This document shows positions 12,669 to 24,092 of a stretch of 64,000 nucleotides of DNA, piece after piece (position 1 is the stretch's first letter; every line of letters begins with the position of its first letter). The stretch comes from Anisodus tanguticus. Its lineage: Eukaryota > Streptophyta > Magnoliopsida > Solanales > Solanaceae. A model generated the notes under the pieces. It made no database searches, had not been told where the DNA came from, and saw only the letters and a program-made list of their open reading frames with translations. The stretch spans positions 30,641,504 through 30,705,503 of the forward strand of contig CM067541.1 of NCBI GenBank assembly GCA_034509755.1, given 5' to 3'. A program made the translations under genes and the position numbers.

Positions 12669-14503
12669 ATGGCAGCCCAAACAACACCGTCATTTATCAA
12701 AACTCAAAGCTTCTCCAACACACCTAATCCTTCAAAAGCTTCTCACATGTCCGTGTCCCCAAAATCAACAAACACCAAAGATTATTCTCCAATGTCGACT
12801 AGTCCAGCAAATAATGACAAGGTTTACAAGCATTATACTTCCATCAATGACTTGAGATCTGTCGAGGAGGACTGCACACAGGCTATGATCCTGCTTGGTT
12901 CAGATAAGCCATTACAGGTGAGCTACCCAGGCGATAATGAAAACCCAATCGATGTTGATGCAACATCTGATTTCTCAAACCTTGCCTCAAAATCGACATT
13001 TCCGACGCAAAGGTCAAAGAGGGTTTTCGAAAACCAATTCGGTGAATACCGACTGCAAAAGATCCAGGGGAAGAGTCGACTTTCCCCGTTGATACTACCA
13101 CAAGCAAGAAGACGACACCAATTTCGGTGAGCCCGGTTCCTCCGAGAATTCCATCGACTTCCACTCCACAAGCAGAATCTGAGAAGGAAAAAGAAGAAGA
13201 GGTGTCTAATGACACACCTCTACGAAACTTCATTCCTAAAGGGGTCCATAGAACATACTGAAATTTTGATAAATATGTTGCCTCAACATCAAAGGCAACA
13301 GACGAGAAAATGGACCCAGACTATGTTGCCCCAATATCCGAGGCAACACCTGCAGCCACCTCATCCGAAAAAGTATACACAGAATCTGAAACAGATTCTG
13401 AGGTAATTCCCTACTCTTCCATGTTTCAAACTTAATCATGCTCCAGCAATTGGAATTGGTTTAAGAATAGAGGAGTTAGAGGGGAGAAGGTGATTGACCT
13501 AACTTCATTCTCCAAAAATGGTTTAGTTGATTTCTTAAGTAGTCAAAACATCTTAAGCTCTGTATCTGGTAAGAATCCTTATTGTGAGAAGGTGATTAGG
13601 GTGTTCTATGCTAATCTGATGCTTGCTGTTAAGGACACAACCTCAAAGAAATTTGGGAAAGTGTACCTATACAACAAGGTATACAATTTTACACTTAATA
13701 TCATCAACTCCACCCTTGGGATAATTATTAGTAAAAGAGAACCTCAACCAAACCCCACTGTGGAGGAACTCAATTCAATGATCAAGTACCTCACAGGGAA
13801 TTTGATCACTGTTTGGGCTCCTCGCAGCCCTGTGTCGAAACTCACTGCCTTGTTTGCCACTTTGCACAAACTTGCTATATACAACTGGCAACCCTCTCTC
13901 AACGAGACAGTAGTGACCCTTGATCAAACATCACTGCTTTTTAAGATTGGAAGAAATCAGAAAGTTGACTTAGGAACACTTATATTCAACCATGATGTCA
14001 ACTTGGCAGAAAAATAAAGCAACTCTGCCCTTTCATACCCCTCATCGATTTTTCAAATCCTGCTCAACCAAGGTTTTAAGACTCCAAAAGGAGAAAAGCT
14101 GAGTCCAGCCTTAGAGGTTTACTCGGTACAACGAGCAGTTGTTAACATCAGGGACATGGTTATTGACCTGCACTGGAAGAAAGATGAATGAGACACTAAC
14201 ACATCAAAAGATATTACCGACATTCCTGGCAACATTGCTCAAGGACAAGTCCCAATGTCCAAAGACTGGCTACGACAACACATTGCTGAACTTGACAGAC
14301 AAATTCAAGAACTAGTGCGAGTCAGGAACTATTACATGGGCTTACTTTCTTCACAAAAGGGGGAGATGATGCTGATGATCTCTTTCGCTGGAAGCGACAT
14401 GACATGGGGAGTCGTGATGCGATCTTCTTTGCTTGGAAGTAGACAGACAGGGGGAGCTGCTACTGATAAGGTTGCAGGTAATGATGCAGGGGAGAGGAGG
14501 TGA
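12669..14503 (+). pseudogene. Sirevirus A envelope-like third ORF (putative plant transposon protein domain)
   Basis: It follows RNase H by about 740 bp. The ATG at 12669 opens a Ser/Thr/Pro-rich segment (153 codons) that runs into another frame near 13120. The conserved globular part lies at 13490-14017: IDLTSFSKNGLVDFLSS, then EKVIRVFYANLML and KKFGKVYLYNKVYNFTLNII. The same frame continues through stops at 14015 and 14189 into a C-terminal coiled coil (14255-14503; LRQHIAELDRQIQELVRVRN). Families with this layout are called envelope-like in SIRE1-type elements; no membrane function is shown here and I see no clear signal peptide or transmembrane helix. Sirevirus B carries a homologue at 57275-58290. 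Several ATGTTG/CAACAT palindromes lie inside (12952-12966, 13274-13355). Confidence 0.75.
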
Positions 14504-15038
14504 GATGATTGATTGCTAACTACTTCTGAAGCCATGTAGATGAAGATGGTGTTGCACAGAGTGATTGATCACAAAAAGCGGCTGGAAGCTATTGTGACTT
14601 GATTACTCTAGTCAAGGATGATTATGCTGATGGAGTGTTGATTCCATGATGAATGTTTATTTGAATAGTGGACTATACTGACATCACTCACATTTGGAAT
14701 ATTATTTGTGTTTGTATTTTTTTTTACTTTGAGACATTTGGTCTGTTCTTGCAGACATTGTGACTGCTTTCAAAAGCTGTTTATATATGTTTGCCTGATG
14801 TTGATTGTTATGAATGGTTACTTGTAGATCGCTTACGCGAGCTTGCCGTAAGTAAGTCACGACTAACGAACATAACTCCTATCTGATCAAATCATCGATA
14901 CAACACCGCTTTGAAATTTGCTACTTTGCAGTTAAGGGGGAGCATAACACCGATCCTGTTGATTCTTGGAATGTAAGGACTACATTGGGAATCAGTATCC
15001 TAGTCATTTTCGCTTCGTATGGAGTTTTGTGAAGAAAG

Positions 15039-15054
15039 GCAAAAAAGGGTAGAT
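15039..15054 (+). other. Polypurine tract of Sirevirus A
   Basis: The purine-rich GCAAAAAAGGGTAGAT lies directly against the TG start of the 3' LTR. This is the expected plus-strand primer site. Confidence 0.8.
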
Positions 15055-15987
15055 TGTTGATGTTGGATGGATGTTGTGACAACATCTGTAAATGCTCAGG
15101 ACAACATCTTATGAAAATAAGAATGTTGCATGCGATGTTGTGACAACATTCCTGACAATATCCCCGTAACAATTTTGCCTATTCTTCCGCCAAAACAGTT
15201 GTGTTACTTGTGAGTAAAAAATGACCTAGGCAAACTAACAATGATGTTGTGTTTAAAACGTGGTAAAAGAAACAATCAAAGCTTGGAGAGGAAGCGAGTG
15301 AAGACCAAGTCCAAAACGTTGAGCTTTTGAAGGAGCAAGAACCGGTCCAAGTGAAGCCTTCTTTTACTCGGCCTCGCAACCAACCGGTGAGGATTTCAAG
15401 GGAAGTTCCATACTATAAATAGAAGGGAACTTCGAGTATCGATATCCGAATTGAACGAGAAAAATTACCAAGAGAACTCTCGGATATTCACCTTAGAAAT
15501 GGATCAACACACTTAGCCTAAAGTTGTATAACAACATCTAGTCTCACATTACTACTGCTTTGCTCGATTCTAGATCAAGCTTATATTTCAAGCAATAGTA
15601 ATGAAGATGTTGTATTTATCTTTTTAGATCTTTTAACTTTAGGTTTGAAGTCATCTGCGACTTCATTTTTGTTTGTAATTTCTTTTTCGCATTTATTGTT
15701 CAATCTTGTAAAAAGAAATTCATTTGTAATTGTATATAATTTATACAATTCTTTGGTCATTGACCATCAAGGGATATATTAATATATACCTTTGAAAATA
15801 TAAACCTTGTGTCTTTTTACTTTTCCGCTGCATTTACTCTATAAAGGTTTATAACTGTTTTATCACAATGTTGCCTCAGATGTTGACACAACATTGAAGG
15901 CAACATCCAGAAACTGTTTTAATTGCTTTAGCTGTTACTTGTTTTATTCTTACATATTCTTACTTATCCGTAGCCCCGGGACTAACA
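15055..15987 (+). repeat. 3' LTR of Sirevirus A
   Basis: It is 933 bp, like the 5' LTR, and is followed by the target duplication GTTAG (15988-15992). It keeps TATAAATA at 15414-15421. Its 39-nt nested palindrome at 15123-15161 is cleaner than the 5' copy. About 11 of roughly 28 differences from the 5' LTR fall on CAG or CTG triplets. Confidence 0.93.
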
Positions 15988-17346
15988 GTTAGTTTTTTTA
16001 GTTTAAAAAATAAATTACATAGAAGATTGTTATCAGCAGAGTGTTTAAATTAGATTAGAAAATTTTCTGCCAAATTGTGATTTTGCGGGTTGAGAACGAC
16101 AGCTAAAGTAGGTTCCTTCTGAAATGACCGCGTTTGGTTTAATTCAAAATCTACTTTCTTATTTTCATATTCTAGTATAGAGACATCAGAAGAGCCGTTA
16201 TGTTTATCTATTCAAACTTTTCAGAAATCAATCCCTCTTTCTGTGGGGCTCACAATTTGAAACAAGAAGGCCCACCACCCATACGTTCTGATAAAAGTCA
16301 TTTGAGAAAAAATGTGGATTTATATAGATACATTATATCCAATATAATTTCACAAGTAAGGTTTAACTTAAAATTTACGTGTGAAGTCAAATAAAGATTA
16401 CGCAACGATCAGGGTACAAATTAATGCGGCAATTTTTTTCATACTTATATCTCCCTAATAAATTGGGACGATAATTGAAGTTAATATTTTTGTCGATTTT
16501 CATAGTATACTTGGAACGTATAAAATAATGGTTAAGGAATTGGATATCCAATATCCAGAATTGTGTTACAAACTTTGCAAATGAAGAACAGTGAAAATTA
16601 AAATGAAAGATAAACAATTACTACAAACAATCACATAAGAAAAAAGAACAAATTGAATACAAACAAAAATGTTAAATTTCTCCTGCCATCAATGATTAAT
16701 TAAACCTAGCTGGAAGTTAAATGACAAGTGCAAATTTTAGAAACATGAGTCCCACGAGGGTACCATTAACCAGACTGGTAAGTTCACTAATTCCGTGCTT
16801 CCAATAAATACGGTAACCACCTCTCTGACCTCTAGCGTTACACGCACTTCGATTTAAGTGGAATGCACCTTTACACTAACTCTTACTTTTTTAACCAACT
16901 TATGATTTTTGACTTATAGGCAAATCAGTCATAAATTAGAAATTTTAATTTATGACTTTTGATTATTTTTATTATTTTAATTTAAAATAAATGTCTAAAA
17001 TTATTTTTTTATTTTACCCAAACACTTTAAAAGTTCTTAAAAACTATTTTAATTTAAAAACACTTAAAATAAATCAATCCGAACACGCTCTAAGAATTTT
17101 GTAAAAATTAAGTTTAAAGTTACCATCAAGTAAATTAAGGTGAAAGATGACAGAGGCCCGCGTTTAGACGAGTGTCATGTGACAGTAATTGTTTATATCT
17201 GCCAACACATTTGGCGGAGTTCACAAAAATTTTAAAGTGACCGTTTAAAAAGTTACTTTTTCAACAATTTCACTCTTCTCGTTCCCTCTTGACTAGCAAA
17301 CAATATTTTCACTTTCAATCAATATGACAAACTTTTTCTTTTGATT

Positions 17347-17495
17347 AATTTAAAAAATGATATATTTTTTTATTTGATAATAATTTAATTTTAAATTTTA
17401 TCATTTATGCATAACAAGATGATTTCTATAATCACACAAATATCTTTGACTTGATTAGATCATAAAATTTAAAAACCTTTCTTTATTTTATAAAT
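17347..17495 (+). repeat. AT-rich dispersed repeat (MITE-like), copy 1
   Basis: It shares long identical words with 17866-17990, for example ATTTGATAATAATTTAATTT and AAATATCTTTGA. The sequence type resembles the interior of Stowaway-like MITEs common in Solanaceae; terminal repeats are not clear in this copy. Confidence 0.6.
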
Positions 17496-17865
17496 TTAAT
17501 GTTCAATTAAACTATTTCACACGAGAGAGTATCAAAGATTAGTGCTCCTTCAGTTTCTTTTTATTTCCATTTTTAAAAATAATAATTAAATATTTATCTT
17601 ACTAAATTATTCATATTTGTTATGCTTTGAAAATCTAATCTAAATTCTAGTACTTCAATAAATCAATTATTCTCTTTTAATTTTTAAAATGAATAACTAA
17701 AAAAATCTATTTTTAGTAAACTAGACAAGTAAAAAGAAAATATAATGAATATTTAACTTAAGAAACTAGAGAGTTTAATTATTAAGTAGTGGTGTATTAT
17801 GTTTGAATTAAATACTACAGTCTCAAAAAGAATGATTCACATTTTTTTAATTTGTAAAAAAAGAA

Positions 17866-17990
17866 TGATATATTTTTTATTTGATAATAATTTAATTTTA
17901 AATTTTACTTTTTATGTAAAATGAGATTATCTATAATTATATAAATATCTTTGATTTATTTTAAATTATAAAATTGAAAAATCTTTTTAT
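17866..17990 (+). repeat. AT-rich dispersed repeat (MITE-like), copy 2
   Basis: This is the partner of 17347-17495 in the same orientation, about 520 bp away. It is preceded by AAAAAGAATGAT, a word that occurs at the inner end of Solanaceae Stowaway-type MITEs as I remember them. Confidence 0.6.
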
Positions 17991-20900
17991 TTTTTCTCTG
18001 AAAGTGCATGTGAAATTAAAGTATATCGCAGTTAACAAAAGGGACGATACCGTCGCAATTTGAATGTTAAAGAAACAGCTTTGAAACAGACACTGACAGG
18101 TGTTTCTCCGTCCCCAGTGTTAAGCTTCTTCCTCTCCATTCCCATTTCTCTCACACTCAGAAAAATCTCAACTCTCTCTCTGTTGTTTTTAGTGAGGAGA
18201 GTAGATTGAAGAATGGCTGGATATGTTGGTGTATTGGTATCCGATCCATGGCTGCAAAATCAGTTCACTCAGGTGGAGCTGAGGACTTTAAAATCTCACG
18301 TATGTTTTCTCTAACAAATCACTTTTTTCTTTAATTAAATTCTCTATTTGCGGATCCATTTCCGATGATTACGGTTTATTTCTGTGCAGTTCAACACAAT
18401 GAGGAGAGAAAACAGATGTTTGACGCTCGCCGACTTGCCTTCACAAATGGCGAAACTGAAACACGTAGGAGAGAATCTTACGGAGAAAGAAAGAGATTCC
18501 TTTCTCAGAGATTCCTATAAATGCTTGAATGAAGACGTTGATTTTGAGCTATTTCTTCGGGTATATATGCACTTGAAAACATATTGTTAGTAACATATGC
18601 AGTAGACCGGTTTTAAAAACTTCAAATATCTCTTTTCGTCTCAAAGTCTGAATTACTTACTTTTTAAATATTTGAAGTGGCTGTTTGATCATCCATCAAA
18701 AGGAGACGTGAAATTTGACCAAATAACTGAATTTCTTCATTGAAGTGAAGTTTTAATCTATTTCTAGTTTAAAAGACTAACCACAAAATCATTTCATACT
18801 TCGTATTTGTATGGTCCTTTTTGTAACACTAGTAAAAGAAATGCTTCTAGTAAAATCCAGAACACAGCTTGCATCACTTTGGGAAACTAAAAACAGAGCA
18901 TTTTGAAATATCAAAGTTAATAAATGGATGCATATATTGATAAAATCTCTCTAATCTATATGATACGGATTTTGTTAAATAACTTTTATTGTTTTAGTTA
19001 TTTAGTGAATGAACAATATCCTTATTAGTTAGTTAAAGAGATAGAACTATAGATAACACAAACAATTTATTTGAAGTTTTCCACTCTTTTTCTAGACCTT
19101 TTTAAGAACATATTCGCCAAGAATCAGTAGTTGATGTATCTAACGAGTGCAAAAATTTGTTAACTTATGACAGGTCTATTTGAAACTCCAATCACATGCC
19201 ACAGCAAGAATGGGAAATAATGCCAAGAATTCATCAGCTTTCCTAAAGTCTCCAACGTCTACACTACTCCATACAATTAGTGAATCTGAGAAGGCATCAT
19301 ATGTTGCCCATATTAACAACTATCTTGGAGGAGAAGAATTTTTGAAAAAATTCCTTCCTATTGATCCTTCTACAAACAATCTCTTTGAGATTGCTAAGGA
19401 TGGAGTTCTTATCTGGTTAGCATCAATCTTGCTCTTTCTTGTACACATGTCTCAAGAGCTTGTAAACCCCATAGTCTGATTGTTAATTAAATTGCCCTTT
19501 GTTGCAGTAAGCTTATCAATGTGGCTGTGCCTGGAACTATTGATGAACGTGCAATAAACATGAAGATAATGCTTAATCCATGGGAAAGGAATGAAAATCA
19601 TACTTTGTGCCTAAACTCTGCTAAGGCAATTGGATGTACTGTGGTCAATATTGGGACTCAAGACTTTATTGAAGGAAGGGTACGTGTCTCCTTATGAATT
19701 CCTACTCACATTTGCATCAGTCTCCCCTGAAAATGCCATAAATTTTGACTCTGTTTCCTTTTGGGTTCCTTGGAAACATTGTTTGGAAAGCGTATTTCTC
19801 ATCAGATGGAGTAGGATTCTGTATCTTGGGCTTTGAGCAATGTTAGTGTGATATCATCTGATCATTTTGGTTTGTCAACTGCTAATTTTATGTTAGTCTA
19901 AATAGATTTATCGATAGCATTATTCTAACAAAACACTCAATAATTAGTTTGACCTTCCCCTTTTTTTTAATCATTTGGAAAAGCTGATCTGCTTAAAATT
20001 TTGTTCCATCGGAGAAGTCCATTCTCTGCTAGGCTCTAGTTAGTATATTAAAGACATTCATTTACCCATATCCAGTATCCTTTCCCTTGCTGCCTTTGTA
20101 TCATCTCGTTCTCTGGTCTATGGCTGGATGATGATGACTTCGATCAGAGGCTTGAGAAAAATCTTGTCAAGATGCTACTGAATTATCTGTTGCAACTTCC
20201 ATGTTTACCGGTTTTCTCGCAATGTAATATTTACTCCAACTCTTGACATGGCAAGTGTTTTTTGATGTGGTTTTTGTGCGTGACATTCTTTTGATTACCT
20301 TAGCTTTTTGGAGAAACAGTTATATTGTATTAATACTTTGTTGTGTGATTTGTTTCCAGAGGCATCTTGTTCTTGGAGTAATATCTCAAATTATTAAGGT
20401 AAGGGTTCTGAATGTGCACTTTATTGAATACTTAAGATGATTTTCAAATTTGAAGTTTTGGAGCAACATTTTATAGGACTAGATTACATTAATAATAGCA
20501 GCCGGCATTTAGATACAAAATGGTATCACCATATATCTTAGGACACAAAACTGTAATCTTTATATTTTTCGAGGAGATTGATTCTTTAATTCACGCTATT
20601 TCAGATTCAACTATTGGCAGACCTCAATCTAAAGAAAACACCTCAATTGGTGGAGTTAGTTGATGATAGTAAGGTAGAGTGGACATTCACTCGTTAAATG
20701 ATTTGTTCATCTGACTATCTTCAAGAAAGCTTGTATTATATGCTTCAGCTCAATTTTATGATCTCAGGATGTAGAGGAGTTGATGAGCCTTCCTCCAGAA
20801 AAGATCCTGCTTAGATGGATGAATTTTCAATTGAAGAAAGCTGGATACAAGAAAATCGTGACAAACTTCTCTTCTGACATAAAGGTAGATGGGAATGAAT

Positions 20901-21102
20901 TGGACTTGTGTACCAAGAGCATGAACACAATTTCTCTCTTATTTTATTTTTTATATATGTGCCTTTTATTTAATTCTTCTAAAGAAAGATAGTTTTCCCT
21001 CAAATGGTGGTAGAGACTCTATCGCTGCTGACTCTACTTTATCTTCCCTATTTGGGCAACATGAACTACAGACTAGTGGTTCTAGACATATTTTAACAAC
21101 TA

Positions 21103-21306
21103 CTACTTCCTTCGCTTCAATTTATGTGGTGTAGTTTTACTGGCACAGAGATTAATAAAGAAAAAAAGACTTTTGGAACTTGTGGTGTAAATATGCCATG
21201 AGATTTCTGTGGGTAAAATAGAAAGTTTAAAGTTAATTGTTTCCATTTATAGAAAGATGACTTTGGAACAGACTATAGTGCCACATAAAATGTAATGGCG
21301 GGTGTA
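21103..21306 (+). mobile_element. Stowaway-like MITE in fimbrin intron 7
   Basis: The unit is about 204 bp. Its ends are inverted repeats: CTACTTCCTTCGCTTCAATT on the left, and the complement of AAATGTAATGGCGGGTGTA on the right. TA dinucleotides flank both ends, as expected for Tc1/mariner-type MITEs. Inner CACATAAA words also pair with ATTTATGTGG. The end consensus resembles the CTCCCTCCGTTTCA family of Solanaceae. It lies in the 756-bp intron between exons 7 and 8 and leaves the splice sites untouched. Confidence 0.75.
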
Positions 21307-23988
21307 TAATTTATGGAATTTCTTGATCTATACATTGACACTACAACCAGTAGAAACTGTTTCAGTTTATTCAATTCTCTTCTCCCAAAGCGCCAGAGTG
21401 CTAAATAGCATAGAAATGGTAAATAAGAATCAATATGATCAACCGATATATCCTTACTTCCTCCTATGATAAGTGAGATTTTCTGTACAAGCTATTTAGT
21501 TTTATTTAAAAGGTACTCGATTCAGACTTTCTTGTCCCTCAGTAATAAATCAAAAGAGCTCTCACTTTTCATCTCTTCTGTGTGGTTTCTCATTTTGTAG
21601 AAATAATACGAATTCTTAAGTTATCTAATTGCTTACGTAGGATGGAGAGGCTTATGCTCACCTCCTAAATGTTCTAGCCCCAGAGTATGCCAATCCTTCC
21701 ATGCTCACTGTAAGAGACCCTTCAGAAAGAGCAAAATTGGTTCTGGAACATGCAGATAGGATGGGCTGCAAAAGATACTTAACAGCAAAAGATATTGTGG
21801 AAGGTTCTCCAAATCTTAACCTTGCATTTGTGGCACATATCTTTCAGCATAGGTGAGAATAGTTAAATGTTTCTTTTCACTCTAATTGTGAGCTTACTAA
21901 CTGTTCGCTGTATTTTCTTTTTGGCTTTGAGACCTAGCTAGAAGTATCTTCTAAGTTCTTGAAGACCTATAGTTGATTTCAAGCCACATTTGCTTGGATT
22001 CTACCTTGGTACTTGAGTACTTCTATACGCTACGAGTTTTTATGCATTGCAATGTCCTTCTAGCATGCTGCTTGGATAATTACACATCACTAGCAAAGAG
22101 ATTTGAATAGACAAAGTTGATGCTTGCACAGTTGTCAGTTGACCTGAAATTTATTATAGGTTTTGCCAAAACCTAAAACACTTCTAAGACTTACTGTAGT
22201 TGTCGTTATTGCCACTCGTCGGGTAGTTCCGTAAAACCACTAGTCGTTATAGCACTAGTCCATTCACCAATTTTGCTGTATAAATCTGATAAGCTATCTG
22301 TGTAGGAGTTATGGTAAAACTTGTATTTTACACTTTACTGGGACTGGCATTCTGTAAACGTTTGTTTATTTAATTATTTTGTTTCAATCTATAAACTGAT
22401 GATAAATCTCTCATCTAAAGGAATGGGCTTTCAACTCAAACAAAGCAGATATCGTTTGTTGAGAAATCACCAGACGAAACTCAGATGTCCAGGGAAGAAA
22501 GATCATTTCGCCTTTGGATCAATAGTCTTGGAAATTCATCATACATAGACAATGTTTTTGAAGATCTGAGAGATGGGTGAGTGCTACCTTGATACATAGT
22601 GTAGAAATTCTCCCCATGGTTGTATAATCATGCTCAAGAGTTAGTTCAGTTTCTTTTTGATCCATTGCAAATAAAGAAACTTCAATTCTGCTCTTATCTT
22701 ATAGCTTTTGCAGAAGATCTTTCATAAACGTTTATGTGAAGAGCACTTCTTCTGCCTATGTTTCATTCTGCGTGAATTTTGTCTTTTCAGATGGGTGCTT
22801 TTGGAGACACTTGACAAGGTCTCCCCAGAAATTGTTAATTGGAAAATTGCCACTAAACCTCCAATTAAGATGCCTTTCAGGAAAGTAGAAAATTGCAACC
22901 AAGTAGTCAAGATTGGCAAATAATTGAAGTTTTCCTTAGTAAATATTGCTGGCAATGACGTTGTGCAGGGAAACAAGAAGTTGATATTGGGTAAGCCTTC
23001 TATTTTATTTGTCCCACTAAATCGGAAATCAAAAAGCTCAAATTGTTATGATCAACCGCTTTATTTCTTGTTTCAGCTTACTTGTGGCAGTTAATGAGAT
23101 GTAACATGCTTCAGCTCTTAATGAATTTGAGATTTCACTCCCGTGGGAAGGAAATTACTGATGCCCACATTTTGGAGTGGGCTAACAGCAAAGTAAGAAA
23201 CTCAGGAAGCCAGAGTCATATGACAAGTTTTAAGGTATCGTCTCCACAAATATATCTGTTTACTAAAATCAGAATAATGGAGTAGGCAAAACCTTTAAGG
23301 GGTTATTTCCGTAAATAATGGATTTGCATGGCAGTCATTAAACATTGTCTTTTCAACTACAAACAAGCTAGGTTCCTAATACAGGTAATAGATTATATTG
23401 GTCTAAGCATCATCAACAAGCTATGCGTGGTGTTACTGCTTTAACTATGGAATCAGGTGACTAAATGTGAGAACCAAGCTTTGAAGAAACAAATAAATTT
23501 TATAGTAAACGGTTTATTCATTTTCCTTGCGATATCAGCTTTTGACGAGTCAGATGCTTTATTTGCATTACTGTTGGCCTGAAGAGTGTTTAGAAATTAT
23601 AATGTTGCAATCACATATTCTGCATCAGAGTAAATGTCCCATGTTGGAGAATATAGATATAGTTATTGGACAAGGCATGAGTTGAATAATGTGCTAGGCC
23701 AATACATCTTTAATTTTACTACTACTATTTTACTTCTTGTTACCACGATGAAGAATGTGTGGACTTTGTTTTATATTTACAGGATAAGAGTTTGTCAACT
23801 GGAATCTTTTTCCTTGAACTGCTAAGTTCCGTTCATCCTCGAGCTGTTAACTGGAGTCTTGTAACAAAAGGGGAAACTGGTAATTTTCTTTCACACTTCA
23901 AACAGGTTTCCGCTTTCAATAATTCAAGTCAAAATATACTTGCTTGGTGGCATACAAAAGAATTTGGTTCTTGATATTTTCTCGCAAT

Positions 23989-24092
23989 ATATTTCTTTGT
24001 TCTTCCCTTGTGGTCCGGCTCTTCCCCGGACCCGCGCATAGGGGAGCTTAATGCACCGGGCTTCCTTTTTTAAAAAATATTTCTTTGTTCTT
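23989..24092 (+). mobile_element. 5'-truncated SINE with 16-bp target duplication in fimbrin intron 12
   Basis: A 16-bp direct repeat, ATATTTCTTTGTTCTT, lies at 23989-24004 and 24077-24092. The 72-bp body between is GC-rich, with TGGTCCGGCTCTTCCCCGGA and GCTTAATGCACCGGGCTTCC, and ends in a short T-run and A-run. The body matches the 3' end of TS/SolS-like SINEs of Solanaceae as I remember them. The A/B-box (tRNA-like) head is missing, so it is a truncated insertion made by LINE-type target-primed reverse transcription. Confidence 0.8.

Larger units (their letters stand above)
5888..15987 (+). mobile_element. Sirevirus A: full-length SIRE-lineage Ty1/Copia retrotransposon
   Basis: The two LTRs (5888-6820 and 15055-15987) are both 933 bp and run from TGTTGATG to ACTAACA. 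A 5-bp target duplication, GTTAG, sits at 5883-5887 and 15988-15992. Between the LTRs, in order, are a primer-binding site complementary to initiator tRNA-Met, gag with zinc knuckle, protease, integrase, reverse transcriptase, RNase H, a third envelope-like ORF, and a polypurine tract. The Copia domain order plus an extra 3' ORF is the hallmark of the SIRE lineage. Several frameshifts make it non-autonomous as read. The LTRs differ by a few percent including small indels, so the insertion is not recent if the sequence is accurate. Confidence 0.95.
15993..18212. other. AT-rich upstream region of the fimbrin gene
   Basis: I see no convincing coding sequence. The last 100 bp are pyrimidine-rich (CTTCTTCCTCTCC, CTCTCTCTCTG), typical of a plant 5' UTR/core promoter without a clear TATA box. 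Two related AT-rich repeats are annotated separately. Confidence 0.55.

Noticed and set aside
5888..15987. CRISPR-like or tandem array from the repeated ATGTTG/CAACAT words
   Set aside because: Spacing is irregular over 10 kb, words are palindromic and lie in coding sequence; this is a eukaryotic retrotransposon.
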